Shown here one piece after another: positions 1 through 7,450 of a DNA stretch of 60,821 nucleotides. Source of the stretch: Allochromatium humboldtianum (lineage in GTDB: Bacteria; Pseudomonadota; Gammaproteobacteria; Chromatiales; Chromatiaceae). The notes below the pieces were generated by a model. The model ran no database searches. It was given only the letters and a program-made list of their open reading frames with translations, and was not told the origin of the DNA. Location: the NCBI RefSeq assembly GCF_013385175.1, contig NZ_JABZEO010000018.1, positions 1 to 60,821 on the forward strand. The letters are read 5' to 3'. Numbering within the stretch: position 1 is the first letter of the stretch; every line of letters starts with the position of its first letter. Both the position numbers and the translations under genes were made by a program.

Positions 1-1
1 A

Positions 2-274
2 CGCCTACGTTGGAAAAGAGAGTCGAAAGGCCAATACGCTGCATTCGGTCGACCGCCGGGTTTCAAATTGCATGACGGCGAAAAAACCTACGCGATGGTC
101 TCACCACTTGGCGGTGATTCGAGAAGACCATTAACCGGCTGGTATTGGGTCGCTGGCTGGGATAGCGATGTTCCTTACAAAAACACATGCGATCATCCGG
201 TAGAGACGCCGGAATGCGCAAAAGAACAAGCCGAAGCGTATGTGCGTCAGCATCTTCATAGCGGTAAACAATGA
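2..274 (+). CDS. Hypothetical protein, 5' end outside window
   Basis: The reading frame is open from the window edge to a TGA at 272-274. Inside the window the first possible start is a TTG at 68, so the gene probably begins upstream. The visible C-terminal part is rich in Trp and Tyr (GWYWVAGWDSD) and ends in a charged helix (ECAKEQAEAYVRQHL). I do not recognise the family. It reads in the same direction as the following small genes, as in a plasmid accessory operon. Confidence 0.55.
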   Translation, partial: RLRWKRESKGQYAAFGRPPGFKLHDGEKTYAMVSPLGGDSRRPLTGWYWVAGWDSDVPYKNTCDHPVETPECAKEQAEAYVRQHLHSGKQ

Positions 275-315
275 CCGCTTAATCCATCAATAAAGAATAT
301 AAGGTATAGCGCATC

Positions 316-609
316 ATGTCAAAAAACTTCATAAAACCAGCCCAAAAAAAACAAGATAGCGAAAATATTACCGCGTATGTCACAAAATACGCGCTCACAA
401 TCGGCATTTTGGAAGTTGAGGGCGTCGTTTGTCACGGTACGAGCTCTACGATGTTTGAGTGGAAGACTGATGGACACGCCAATACTGCCCACGGCAAGGA
501 TTGGCATCGAACGCGCGAACAGGCGCTTGCTCGCGCCGAAGAAATGCGCCAGAAGAAGATTGCTTCATTGAAGAAAAAAATCGAGCAACTGGAAAAACTG
601 AAGTTTTAG
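316..609 (+). CDS. Hypothetical protein with C-terminal coiled coil
   Basis: A 97-residue protein starting at ATG 316, preceded by an AAGG at 301-304. The C-terminal third (about residues 66-97) is strongly charged with heptad-like Leu/Ile spacing (KKKIEQLEKLKF), which suggests a short coiled coil. No known domain is recognised. It is separated from the next gene by about 30 bp and reads in the same direction, so co-transcription is likely. Confidence 0.5.
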   Translation: MSKNFIKPAQKKQDSENITAYVTKYALTIGILEVEGVVCHGTSSTMFEWKTDGHANTAHGKDWHRTREQALARAEEMRQKKIASLKKKIEQLEKLKF

Positions 610-641
610 ATGCAATCGTTAGATATGACTGGAGGTTGGCG

Positions 642-854
642 ATGAGAACGCTTAACGAGAAAGTGGCCGGTTTAATGGAATTCTTCGGCGCGGATAGTGC
701 CGAGGCACAGTCGGCCATCGAGAGTGTTTTGCGGGAGCAGGATCGAGATACCCGACATGCGTGTGCGGAGGCCGTGATCCAGCACGGCGATGCGCCTGCT
801 TTGGAAATGATTGACCGTTGTTATGCGGCCTGCATAAATGCTCGGGCGATATAA
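642..854 (+). CDS. Small hypothetical protein
   Basis: A 70-residue acidic, helical protein. The ATG at 642 is preceded by a good GGAGG Shine-Dalgarno at 631-635, which decides the start over the longer frame beginning at 501. Two Cys lie in the C-terminal part (MIDRCYAACINARAI) and one in the middle. The family is not recognised. It sits directly upstream of dnaN. Confidence 0.5.
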   Translation: MRTLNEKVAGLMEFFGADSAEAQSAIESVLREQDRDTRHACAEAVIQHGDAPALEMIDRCYAACINARAI

Positions 855-901
855 ATCGACTGCTCAAATAAATTCTCAATTATCTACTATGGAAATCAAC
901 C

Positions 902-2014
902 ATGGAATTTAGCGTCAATCGAGAAGTTATTTTTCCCGTGCTCAACAAGACCAATAGTCTTGTCAAACATCGCCAGACGCTGCCGGTCCTGGGCAATTTG
1001 CTCGTCGTTGCGCGCGAGGGGCGCGTCACCATCACCGGCACCGACCTGGAAGCCGAGATCAAGACCAGCTTCGAGGCCGAGATCAAGCAGGAAGGCGAGG
1101 TGACGATCCCGGCGCGCAAGCTGCTCGACATCTGCCGTAACCTGAGCGATGGCGTGGCAATCCGGTTCAAGGTCAAAGACGAGCGCTGCACCGTCACCGC
1201 GGGGCGCGGACGGTTTGCGCTGGGCCTGCTGCCAGCGGCCGACTTTCCGACTATGGATCTGGAGGAGGGCGGTTTCGACTTCCAGATCCAGGAGGGCCAA
1301 CTCAAGCAGCTACTCGAAAAGATCGCTTTTGCCATGGCGCAACAGGATGTCAGGTACTACCTGAACGGCGCTCTGTTTGAACTGGATCCGGCGGCGGGGC
1401 TGGTATCAGTGGCGACTGACGGGCATCGGCTGGCCAAGTTCGTCACACCGCTGGATGCGTTAGTCAGCGAAAAGCGGCAAGCGATCATCCCACACAAGGC
1501 GGTCATCGAACTCAAACGGCTGCTGGGCACCAGCGACGATCTGGTCGCAATCCGTTTGGGCGAACGCAGCCTGCGCGTGGCGGTCGGCACCATGACGCTG
1601 ACCTCAAAGCTCATCGATGGCCGCTATCCCGAGTATGAGCGGGTCATCCCTGCCTACAACGGTAGCGCCGTCCTGGCTACGGTCGAAACCAACGAGTTGA
1701 AGCGAGCGCTCTCACAAACAGCGATTCTCTCAAAAGGGGAGAAGTATCCTGGCGTTCGTCTGGATTTCGCGCCGGGTGTGCTCAAACTGATGACGCGCAC
1801 GTCGGAACAAGAGGAAGCCGAAAACGAAATCGACATCGAATATACCGGGGATGCGGTCTCCATTGGCTTCAGCATCGCCTATCTGATTGAGGCGCTTGGA
1901 GCCATCGAAGAAAGCAGGGCGGAGATCCGCTTTCAGGACGGCAACGGTAGTGCGGTCTTGCGAGGTCTCGGGGCCGAGCGCGAGACGTTTGTGGTGATGC
2001 CGATGCGGTTGTAG
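902..2014 (+). CDS. dnaN: DNA polymerase III beta subunit (sliding clamp)
   Basis: A 370-residue protein of normal beta-clamp length. The N-terminus (MEFSVNREVIFPVLNKTNSLVKHRQTLPVLGNLLV) is the first clamp domain, the middle part carries the conserved ATDGHRLA motif (about residues 172-179), and the C-terminus ends VVMPMRL as clamps do. The dimeric ring tethers DNA polymerase to the template. Chromosomal dnaN normally sits beside dnaA and recF. Here it lies among small unrelated genes, so it is probably a plasmid- or phage-type second copy. The family is certain; whether it serves plasmid replication is inference. Confidence 0.95.
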   Translation: MEFSVNREVIFPVLNKTNSLVKHRQTLPVLGNLLVVAREGRVTITGTDLEAEIKTSFEAEIKQEGEVTIPARKLLDICRNLSDGVAIRFKVKDERCTVTAGRGRFALGLLPAADFPTMDLEEGGFDFQIQEGQLKQLLEKIAFAMAQQDVRYYLNGALFELDPAAGLVSVATDGHRLAKFVTPLDALVSEKRQAIIPHKAVIELKRLLGTSDDLVAIRLGERSLRVAVGTMTLTSKLIDGRYPEYERVIPAYNGSAVLATVETNELKRALSQTAILSKGEKYPGVRLDFAPGVLKLMTRTSEQEEAENEIDIEYTGDAVSIGFSIAYLIEALGAIEESRAEIRFQDGNGSAVLRGLGAERETFVVMPMRL

Positions 2015-2045
2015 TCGCTGAAAAAAAAACGTGTCAGGAGGGGGT

Positions 2046-2342
2046 ATGAGCACGGCGATCAAACCTGGCGACACCTATCGCCATGTTTTGAAACTGAAGG
2101 GAAGCACATTAGCCTGCGCTCGCTTCGGTGAACCGGAGTTCGTCGCGGCAACATTTTCGGACGATCTGAGCGAGGACGTTCGGCATCAAATACAAGCCGA
2201 CATCCTCGCTGGACAAGATTTGCTGGCGATTTTTCACGGTTACAAGCGTGCCGGATTGACGGACGATCTAAAAGGCGCTGCACAGGTCAACTACCCCCGC
2301 CTGAAGGCGGGGGCTTGTGAGGCGACTCGCAAGCCGGGTTGA
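2046..2342 (+). CDS. Hypothetical protein whose C-terminus is altered by an IscB element
   Basis: The ATG at 2046 follows an AGGAGGGG ribosome binding site. About 80 residues are native (MSTAIKPGDTYRHVLKLKG...); the frame then enters the IscB element at about 2286 and ends in the element-derived tail VNYPRLKAGACEATRKPG. Joining the left flank to the right flank at 3978 restores an immediate TGA stop after KGAAQ. That stop overlaps the ATG of the phosphatase at 3980 in a TGATG coupling. The family is not recognised. The appended tail may be tolerated. Confidence 0.6.
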   Translation: MSTAIKPGDTYRHVLKLKGSTLACARFGEPEFVAATFSDDLSEDVRHQIQADILAGQDLLAIFHGYKRAGLTDDLKGAAQVNYPRLKAGACEATRKPG

Positions 2343-2565
2343 CCAGGGACAGCGGTATCCAAGCCGCTCCGTTTGCAACAGGTCGTTGAGACCCACTCCG
2401 GGATGCTTCCTCAGTCCCGGACCCTGGAAGGTCGGGATCATGCTGGCGAAAGGCAAAGCGCCGAAGGTTCCGATCGCCGCCGCGAGGCGGGAGCCGGTTG
2501 CAGACATTCCCGAGGGGAGCGGGCTGTAAAGCCCCGTCACCAGGCCCGTAAGGGCAGGACTGGAA
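2270..2565 (+). ncRNA. Putative omega-RNA with 5' guide, IscB copy 1
   Basis: The 280-nt stretch between the element's left end and iscB has no gene but is strongly conserved and GC-structured in all three copies, including the left-end hairpin and several later stem-like segments. Described IscB systems encode their guide RNA here, with the guide taken from the flank just 5' of the element. The predicted guide is 2270-2285 (AAAAGGCGCTGCACAG) and the scaffold is 2286-2565. Exact ends cannot be set without RNA data. Confidence 0.75.
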
Positions 2566-3977
2566 ATGGCTGTATTCGTACTCGACAAACAGAAAAGACC
2601 GCTGATGCCGTGCACAGAGAAACGCGCGCGGCTGTTATTGGAGCGCGGACGCGCGGTGGTGGTGCGTCTGGCCCCCTTCACCATTCGGCTGAAAGATCGG
2701 ATCGGCGGGGCGCTGCAACCGCTGCGTCTGAAGCTCGATCCGGGGAGCAAGACCACGGGTCTGGCCCTCGTGCGCGAATCTGAAATCGTCGATGCGGAAA
2801 CAGGGGCCGTTGAGCGTCTGGAGCATGGACTGTGGTTTGGGGAACTGGAGCATCGGGGCCAGCAGATCCGGGAGGCCCTGACACTTCGGCGACATTACCG
2901 CCGGACGCGCCGGTCTCGAAAGACCCGCTACCGGGCGCCGCGCTTCCTGAATCGCACCCGCCGTGATGGCTGGTTGCCGCCGTCGTTACAGCATCGGCTC
3001 GACACCACCGTCAACTGGGTGCAGCGGCTGCGCCGGCTCGCCCCGATCACCGGCCTCAGTCAGGAACTGGTGCGGTTCGATACTCAGGCGCTCCAGAACC
3101 CAGAGATCTCCGGTGTGGAGTATCAACAGGGCGAACTGGCCGGTTATGAGGTGCGCGAATATCTGCTGGAGAAGTGGCACCGGAGTTGCGCCTATTGTGG
3201 GGCGACGCACGTACCGCTGGAGATTGAGCATATCGTGCCGCGCTCCAGCGGCGGTTCGGATCGGGTCTCAAACCTGACGCTCGCGTGCCAGCCCTGCAAT
3301 CAACGCAAGGGGAGTCGATCCATCGAGGACTTTCTGCAACGCCAACCGGCGCGCCTGCACCAGATCCAGGCGCAGGCTCAAGCGCCGCTCAAAGACGCCG
3401 CCGCCGTCAATGCCACGCGCTGGGCGCTGTTGAACGCGCTCAAAGCTACGGGCCTACCGGTCGAGACCGGCTCGGGCGGGCGCACCAAGTTCAATCGCAC
3501 GCGCCTGAACCTCCCCAAAACCCACGCCCTCGATGCTGCCTGTGTCGGCGCCGTCGATCACGTGCGCGACTGGAACCGCCCGATCCTGAGCATCCGTGCC
3601 ACCGGACGCGGCGCTTACAGTCGCACGCGCACGTTCAAAAACGGTTTTCCGCGCGGCTATCTCATGCGCCACAAGCGCGTCCATGGCTTCCAGACCGGCG
3701 ATTGGGTGCACGCCGAGGTGCCCAAGGGCAAGAAAGCGGGCGTGCATGTCGGGCGCGTGGCGGTGCGCCAAACGGGATCGTTCAACATCCAAGCCCAAGC
3801 CGGAACCGTTCAGGGGATTTCCTATCGCCATTGCCGCGTCCTTCAACGGGCCGATGGCTATGGCTACTCATTTCAACCTAAACCAGACACGGAGGAGGCG
3901 AGACGGGCGGCCTAACCGCGCTCCGCGCGGTGCGCTATCCCTCCCCGCCCTAAAGGACGGGGTTTCTCGCGCAAGAC
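2286..3977 (+). mobile_element. IscB/omega-RNA element, copy 1
   Basis: The left end is GTCAACTACCCCCGCC with a perfect hairpin (CCCCCGCC-tgaa-GGCGGGGG, 2294-2313). The right end carries a second hairpin around CCCCGCCC-taaa-GGACGGGG and the terminal run TTCTCGCGCAAGAC. The same two ends bracket copies 2 and 3, and in all three the right flank begins TGATGA. This is the layout of IS200/IS605-type non-autonomous elements: subterminal hairpins, no inverted repeats, no target duplication. No Y1 transposase is present, so mobilisation must be in trans. Confidence 0.85.
2566..3915 (+). CDS. iscB: IscB RNA-guided nuclease, copy 1
   Basis: A 449-residue protein with full IscB architecture. The PLMP domain lies at residues 1-45 (MAVFVLDKQKRPLMPC, then a RRXRR-type segment). 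RuvC-I has Asp58 in LKLDPGSK. An arginine-rich bridge helix spans about 109-133, and RuvC-II has Glu167 in SQELVRFD. The HNH domain has zinc Cys208/211/241/244, His222 (EHIVP) and Asn236. RuvC-III has His320 and Asp323 in KTHALDAA. All catalytic residues are present, so it should be active. IscB is the ancestor of Cas9 and cuts DNA directed by the upstream omega-RNA. The start at 2566 is shared by all copies. Confidence 0.93.
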   Translation: MAVFVLDKQKRPLMPCTEKRARLLLERGRAVVVRLAPFTIRLKDRIGGALQPLRLKLDPGSKTTGLALVRESEIVDAETGAVERLEHGLWFGELEHRGQQIREALTLRRHYRRTRRSRKTRYRAPRFLNRTRRDGWLPPSLQHRLDTTVNWVQRLRRLAPITGLSQELVRFDTQALQNPEISGVEYQQGELAGYEVREYLLEKWHRSCAYCGATHVPLEIEHIVPRSSGGSDRVSNLTLACQPCNQRKGSRSIEDFLQRQPARLHQIQAQAQAPLKDAAAVNATRWALLNALKATGLPVETGSGGRTKFNRTRLNLPKTHALDAACVGAVDHVRDWNRPILSIRATGRGAYSRTRTFKNGFPRGYLMRHKRVHGFQTGDWVHAEVPKGKKAGVHVGRVAVRQTGSFNIQAQAGTVQGISYRHCRVLQRADGYGYSFQPKPDTEEARRAA

Positions 3978-3979
3978 TG

Positions 3980-4690
3980 ATGAATAGGACGATTTTTGTG
4001 GGCGATTTGCATGGAAAATATGAGGTCGCCGAACATATTCTAAAAAACTGTCCGGATGATAAAATCATTTTCGTGGGCGATTACCTGGACAGCTTTGATC
4101 GCTCGATTAAAGATCAGGTTAAGACGCTTTTGCTGGTTCTGGACGCCGCCCAAGCTTTCCCTGATCGGGTCATCGGATTGCTGGGAAATCACGAATACAG
4201 TTATCTGAATCCGCAGCGCTATAGGTGCTCGGGTTTTAGGAAAGCGATCTGGTATCAGGTCAAGGCGCTGCTGCCGGACATGCGCCGCTATTTGCTTGAT
4301 GTCTACACAGATCCCGCCTCGGGGGTTGTTGTAACGCACGCAGGCATTACGCAAGTCTGGATCGATAGCATTGAAGCACGCCTGGAAGAAATCCTTGACG
4401 AAGAGTCGTTCGGGGCAAGCCAGCCAGACTGGAACATGGTCGGTCAGATCCGTGGCGGAAACGATCGATGTGGCGGGCCGGTCTGGTGCGACTATTGGTC
4501 CGAGTTCGAGCCAATTGCAGGCATCAAACAGGTGTTTGGGCACACAGCTTACAGGCCTGTCGGAAAAAAGCGGGGTGTTTTCACAGCTGATGGCGAAAAT
4601 TTCAACGTCGATTGCCTAGATACTTCAAGCGAAGTGCTTGTTTGGAGTTCGGCAACAGGTTTTTGTTCTGTCGATTATCGAGAATTTTAA
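3980..4690 (+). CDS. Calcineurin-like metallophosphoesterase
   Basis: A 236-residue protein with the full metallophosphatase motif set: GDLHGK (about residue 8), GDYLDS (33), GNHEY (70), THAG (119) and FGHT (about 192). These residues bind a two-metal centre that hydrolyses phosphoesters; the family includes PrpE/ApaH and lambda-type protein phosphatases. The substrate is unknown. The ATG lies in TGATGA directly at the right end of IscB copy 1. Without the element it would overlap the stop of the 2046 gene, so the two were probably an operon. The element likely cuts this coupling. Confidence 0.85.
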   Translation: MNRTIFVGDLHGKYEVAEHILKNCPDDKIIFVGDYLDSFDRSIKDQVKTLLLVLDAAQAFPDRVIGLLGNHEYSYLNPQRYRCSGFRKAIWYQVKALLPDMRRYLLDVYTDPASGVVVTHAGITQVWIDSIEARLEEILDEESFGASQPDWNMVGQIRGGNDRCGGPVWCDYWSEFEPIAGIKQVFGHTAYRPVGKKRGVFTADGENFNVDCLDTSSEVLVWSSATGFCSVDYREF

Positions 4691-4980
4691 GCCGTCAACT
4701 ACCCCCGCCTGAAGGCGGGGGCTTGTGAGGTGACTCGCAAGCCGGGTTGACCAGGGACAGCGGTGAACATCCGCTCCGTTTGCAACAGGTCGCTAAGACT
4801 CACCGGCAGATGCTTCCTCAGTCTGCCGCTCTGAAAGGTCGGGATCATGCTGACGAAAGGTAAAGCGTCGAAGGTTTCGATCGCCGCCGCGAGGCGGGAG
4901 CCGGTTGCAGACATTCCCGAGGGGAGCGAGCCGTGAGGCTCCGTCACCAGGCCCGTAAGGGCACAGTTGGGAATAGACCG
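4678..4980 (+). ncRNA. Putative omega-RNA with 5' guide, IscB copy 2
   Basis: The non-coding leader is homologous to those of copies 1 and 3. The predicted guide is 4678-4693 (TCGAGAATTTTAAGCC), the sequence adjoining the left end; the scaffold is 4694-4980. The scaffold differs from copy 1 at scattered positions, for example CACCGGCAGATGC in place of CACTCCGGGATGC with the pairing partner also changed (GTCTGCCGCTC), which supports conserved RNA structure. Confidence 0.72.
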
Positions 4981-6392
4981 ATGGCTGTATTCGTACTCGA
5001 CAAACAGAAACGTCCGTTGATGCCATGCACGGAGAAACGCGCGCGGCGGTTACTGGAACGCGGACGCGCGGTGGTGGTGCGTCTGGCCCCGTTCACCATT
5101 CGGCTGAAAGACCGCATTGGCGGCGAGACCCAACCGCTGCGCCTGAAGCTCGATCCGGGCAGTCGTGTCACGGGGCTGGCCTTGGTGCGCGAATCTGAGA
5201 TCGTCGATCTGGACACAGGGGCCGTTGAGCGCCGTGAGCATGGACTGTGGTTTGGGGAACTGGCGCATCGGGGCCAGCAGATCAGCGACGCCTTGACACT
5301 TCGGCGTCACTACCGCCGGGCACGCCGGTCTCGGAAGACCCGCTACCGGGCGCCGCGTTTTTTGAATCGCACCCGCCGTGAGGGCTGGTTGCCGCCGTCG
5401 TTACAGCATCGGCTCGACACGACGCTCAACTGGGTCGAGCGGCTGCGCCGGATCGCCCCGATCACCGCGCTCAGTCAGGAATTGGTGCGGTTCGACACCC
5501 AGGCGCTCCAGAACCCGGAGATCAGCCGGGTCGAATACCAACAGGGCGAACTCGCCGGTTATGAGGTGCGGGAATACCTGCTGGAGAAGTGGCACCGGAC
5601 CTGTGCCTATTGTGGCGCGACGAACGTGCCGCTGGAGATCGAGCACATCGTTCCACGCGCGCGGGGTGGCTCCGATCGCGTCTCGAATCTGACGCTCGCC
5701 TGCCGGCCCTGCAATCAGCGCAAGGGGAGCCGATCCATCGAGGACTTTTTGAAGCGCCAACCGGCGCGGCTGCACCAGATCCAGGCGCAGGCCAAAGCCC
5801 CGCTCAAGGACGCCGCCGCCGTCAATGCCACGCGCTGGGCACTGTTCGACGCCCTGAAGGCCACCGGGCTACCCGTCGAGACCGGCTCGGGCGGACGCAC
5901 CAAGTTCAATCGCACGCGCCTGGACATCCCAAAGACCCATGCGCTCGATGCCGCCTGTGTGGGCCAGGTCGATACCCTGTCCGGTTGGCAATGCCCGGCC
6001 CTGGCGATTAAGGCCACCGGACGAGGCTCCTACAGTCGCTCACGCCTGGATCGCTTCGGCTTCCCGCGCGGCTATCTCATGCGCGAAAAGCGCGTCTATG
6101 GCTTCCAGACCGGCGATTGGGTGCGCGCCGAGGTGCCCACGGGCAAGAAGGCCGGCGTGCATGTCGGGCGCGTGGCCGTGCGCCAAACGGGATCGTTCAA
6201 CATCCAGGCCCAGGGCGGAACCGTCCAGGGGATTTCGTACCGCCATTGCCGCGTTCTGCAACGGGCCGACGGCTATGGCTACGCCTTTCAACCTAAACCA
6301 GACACGGAGGCAGCGAGACGGGCGGCCTGACCGCGCTCCGCGCGGTGCGCTATCCCTCCCCGTCCTGAAGGACGGGGTTTCTCGCGCAAGAC
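4694..6392 (+). mobile_element. IscB/omega-RNA element, copy 2
   Basis: It begins GTCAACTACCCCCGCC four bases after the phosphatase stop codon and ends TTCTCGCGCAAGAC just before TGATGA at 6393. Both terminal hairpins match copies 1 and 3. The length (1,699 bp) is nearly that of the others. It inserted between genes, so no coding sequence is broken. Confidence 0.85.
4981..6330 (+). CDS. iscB: IscB RNA-guided nuclease, copy 2
   Basis: A 449-residue IscB collinear with copy 1. ATG 4981 aligns with the starts of copies 1 and 3; an upstream in-frame start at 4933 lies inside the omega-RNA region and is not used here. The PLMP segment, RuvC Asp in LKLDPGSR, Glu in SQELVRFD, HNH (CAYCGAT, EHIVPRARGG, CRPCNQRKG) and KTHALDAA are all intact. 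Copy 2 differs from copy 1 around residues 331-362 (QVDTLSGWQCPALAIK and RSRLDRFGF), so the copies are not recent identical duplicates. Confidence 0.93.
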   Translation: MAVFVLDKQKRPLMPCTEKRARRLLERGRAVVVRLAPFTIRLKDRIGGETQPLRLKLDPGSRVTGLALVRESEIVDLDTGAVERREHGLWFGELAHRGQQISDALTLRRHYRRARRSRKTRYRAPRFLNRTRREGWLPPSLQHRLDTTLNWVERLRRIAPITALSQELVRFDTQALQNPEISRVEYQQGELAGYEVREYLLEKWHRTCAYCGATNVPLEIEHIVPRARGGSDRVSNLTLACRPCNQRKGSRSIEDFLKRQPARLHQIQAQAKAPLKDAAAVNATRWALFDALKATGLPVETGSGGRTKFNRTRLDIPKTHALDAACVGQVDTLSGWQCPALAIKATGRGSYSRSRLDRFGFPRGYLMREKRVYGFQTGDWVRAEVPTGKKAGVHVGRVAVRQTGSFNIQAQGGTVQGISYRHCRVLQRADGYGYAFQPKPDTEAARRAA

Positions 6393-6394
6393 TG

Positions 6395-6868
6395 ATGATG
6401 GCCAGGGAGCCTGTCAAATCCTTACCAGACGCATCAAAGGCCGAAAAAGACACATGGCTCGGGGGCGAGCGGTTAGTTCTGGACTATGCTTCGCACTCGA
6501 TCAAATTCGTCCCGGCTGAGGAATCGGATCGCGGCCTCCGTTTGCCGGCCTGGACTGTGCTGTCAAACGCTGACCGACTCGCTCAGTCGGTAAACAAGGA
6601 GATTTCGCTGGAGTCCTCCATGCAGTTTATTTATTCACGATGGAACGGCGAATGGACGAAGCGTTTTAAGAGTTCCGATGTCGATGATTTTATCAAGCTG
6701 TGGGAGCATAGTTGCAATCGATTTCGTGAAGCCAGAACAACGGAAACGATTATTGATAATGCTACTGTGAGTGAAGCTCGCCATGCCTTTTTGCGGATTT
6801 GTCGTGTTGGTGTTCCAATCTCACAGCAAGATTTTGACAAGGCGATTAGTTGGATGCACAATATTTAA
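6395..6868 (+). CDS. Hypothetical protein
   Basis: A 157-residue protein with adjacent ATG codons at 6395 and 6398, the first lying in the TGATGA at the right end of IscB copy 2. Visible features are many acidic and aromatic residues and a C-terminal helical part (EARHAFLRICRVGVPISQQDFDKAISWMHNI). No domain is recognised. The element's insertion has replaced whatever ribosome binding site lay upstream. Confidence 0.5.
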   Translation: MMAREPVKSLPDASKAEKDTWLGGERLVLDYASHSIKFVPAEESDRGLRLPAWTVLSNADRLAQSVNKEISLESSMQFIYSRWNGEWTKRFKSSDVDDFIKLWEHSCNRFREARTTETIIDNATVSEARHAFLRICRVGVPISQQDFDKAISWMHNI

Positions 6869-6950
6869 TAAAAACACCGATGACCGAGTTATTTCCCATT
6901 ATTTTTGCGCCACATCAAATAAATTTTAATGTCTGCACAAGAGGTGATTT

Positions 6951-7181
6951 TTGAATAAATCTGAAAAAAAGCGATCAGGACATGGCGGGCAACGTCAAGG
7001 GGCAGGGCGCCCATCCGAAGGTGCTCCAAAACGAATTGTGCCGGTCAGTCTGGACGATGAGCTGATCGAAATTGCCAGGCACCTGGGGCGTGGAATTATC
7101 GCCGAGGGCGTTCGCCGGGCGCTTCGTGAGCATCCTGAAGCTCCCTCTAAAATCAATAAACCGTCAACTACCCCCGCCTGA
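6951..7181 (+). CDS. Small basic protein, C-terminus altered by IscB copy 3
   Basis: A TTG start at 6951 behind a GAGGTG ribosome binding site. The N-terminus is basic and Gly/Arg rich (SGHGGQRQGAGRP), followed by a segment resembling a short DNA-binding or ribbon-helix-helix region (KRIVPVSLDDELIEIARHLGRGIIAEGVRRALREH). The last residues come from the IscB element that enters at 7163. Removing the element restores a frame ending NKPDEAGRK with TAA at 8881-8883. The original protein was therefore slightly different at its tail. Confidence 0.6.
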   Translation: MNKSEKKRSGHGGQRQGAGRPSEGAPKRIVPVSLDDELIEIARHLGRGIIAEGVRRALREHPEAPSKINKPSTTPA

Positions 7182-7450
7182 AGGCGGGGGCTTGTGAGGC
7201 GACTCGCAAGCCGGGTTGACCAGGGAAAGCGGTATCCAATCCGCTCCGTTTGCAACAGGTCGCTAAGACCCACTCCGGGATGCTTCCTCAGTCCCGGACT
7301 CTGGAAGATCGGGATCATGCAGGCGAAAGGTAAAGCGCCGAAGGTTCCGATCGCCGCCGCGAGGCGGGAGCCGGTTGCAGACATTCCCGAGGGGAGCGAG
7401 CCGTAAGGCTCCGTCACTAGGCCCGTAAGGGCACGTTTTGGAACAGACCG
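7147..7450 (+). ncRNA. Putative omega-RNA with 5' guide, IscB copy 3
   Basis: The non-coding leader is homologous to the other two. The predicted guide is 7147-7162 (CTAAAATCAATAAACC), from the coding end of the upstream gene. The predicted scaffold is 7163-7450 and starts with the perfect CCCCCGCC/GGCGGGGG hairpin. Confidence 0.72.

Noticed and set aside
3596..3979. Long frame preceding the phosphatase through iscB
   Set aside because: It is an alternate frame of iscB; the phosphatase motifs begin only at 3980.
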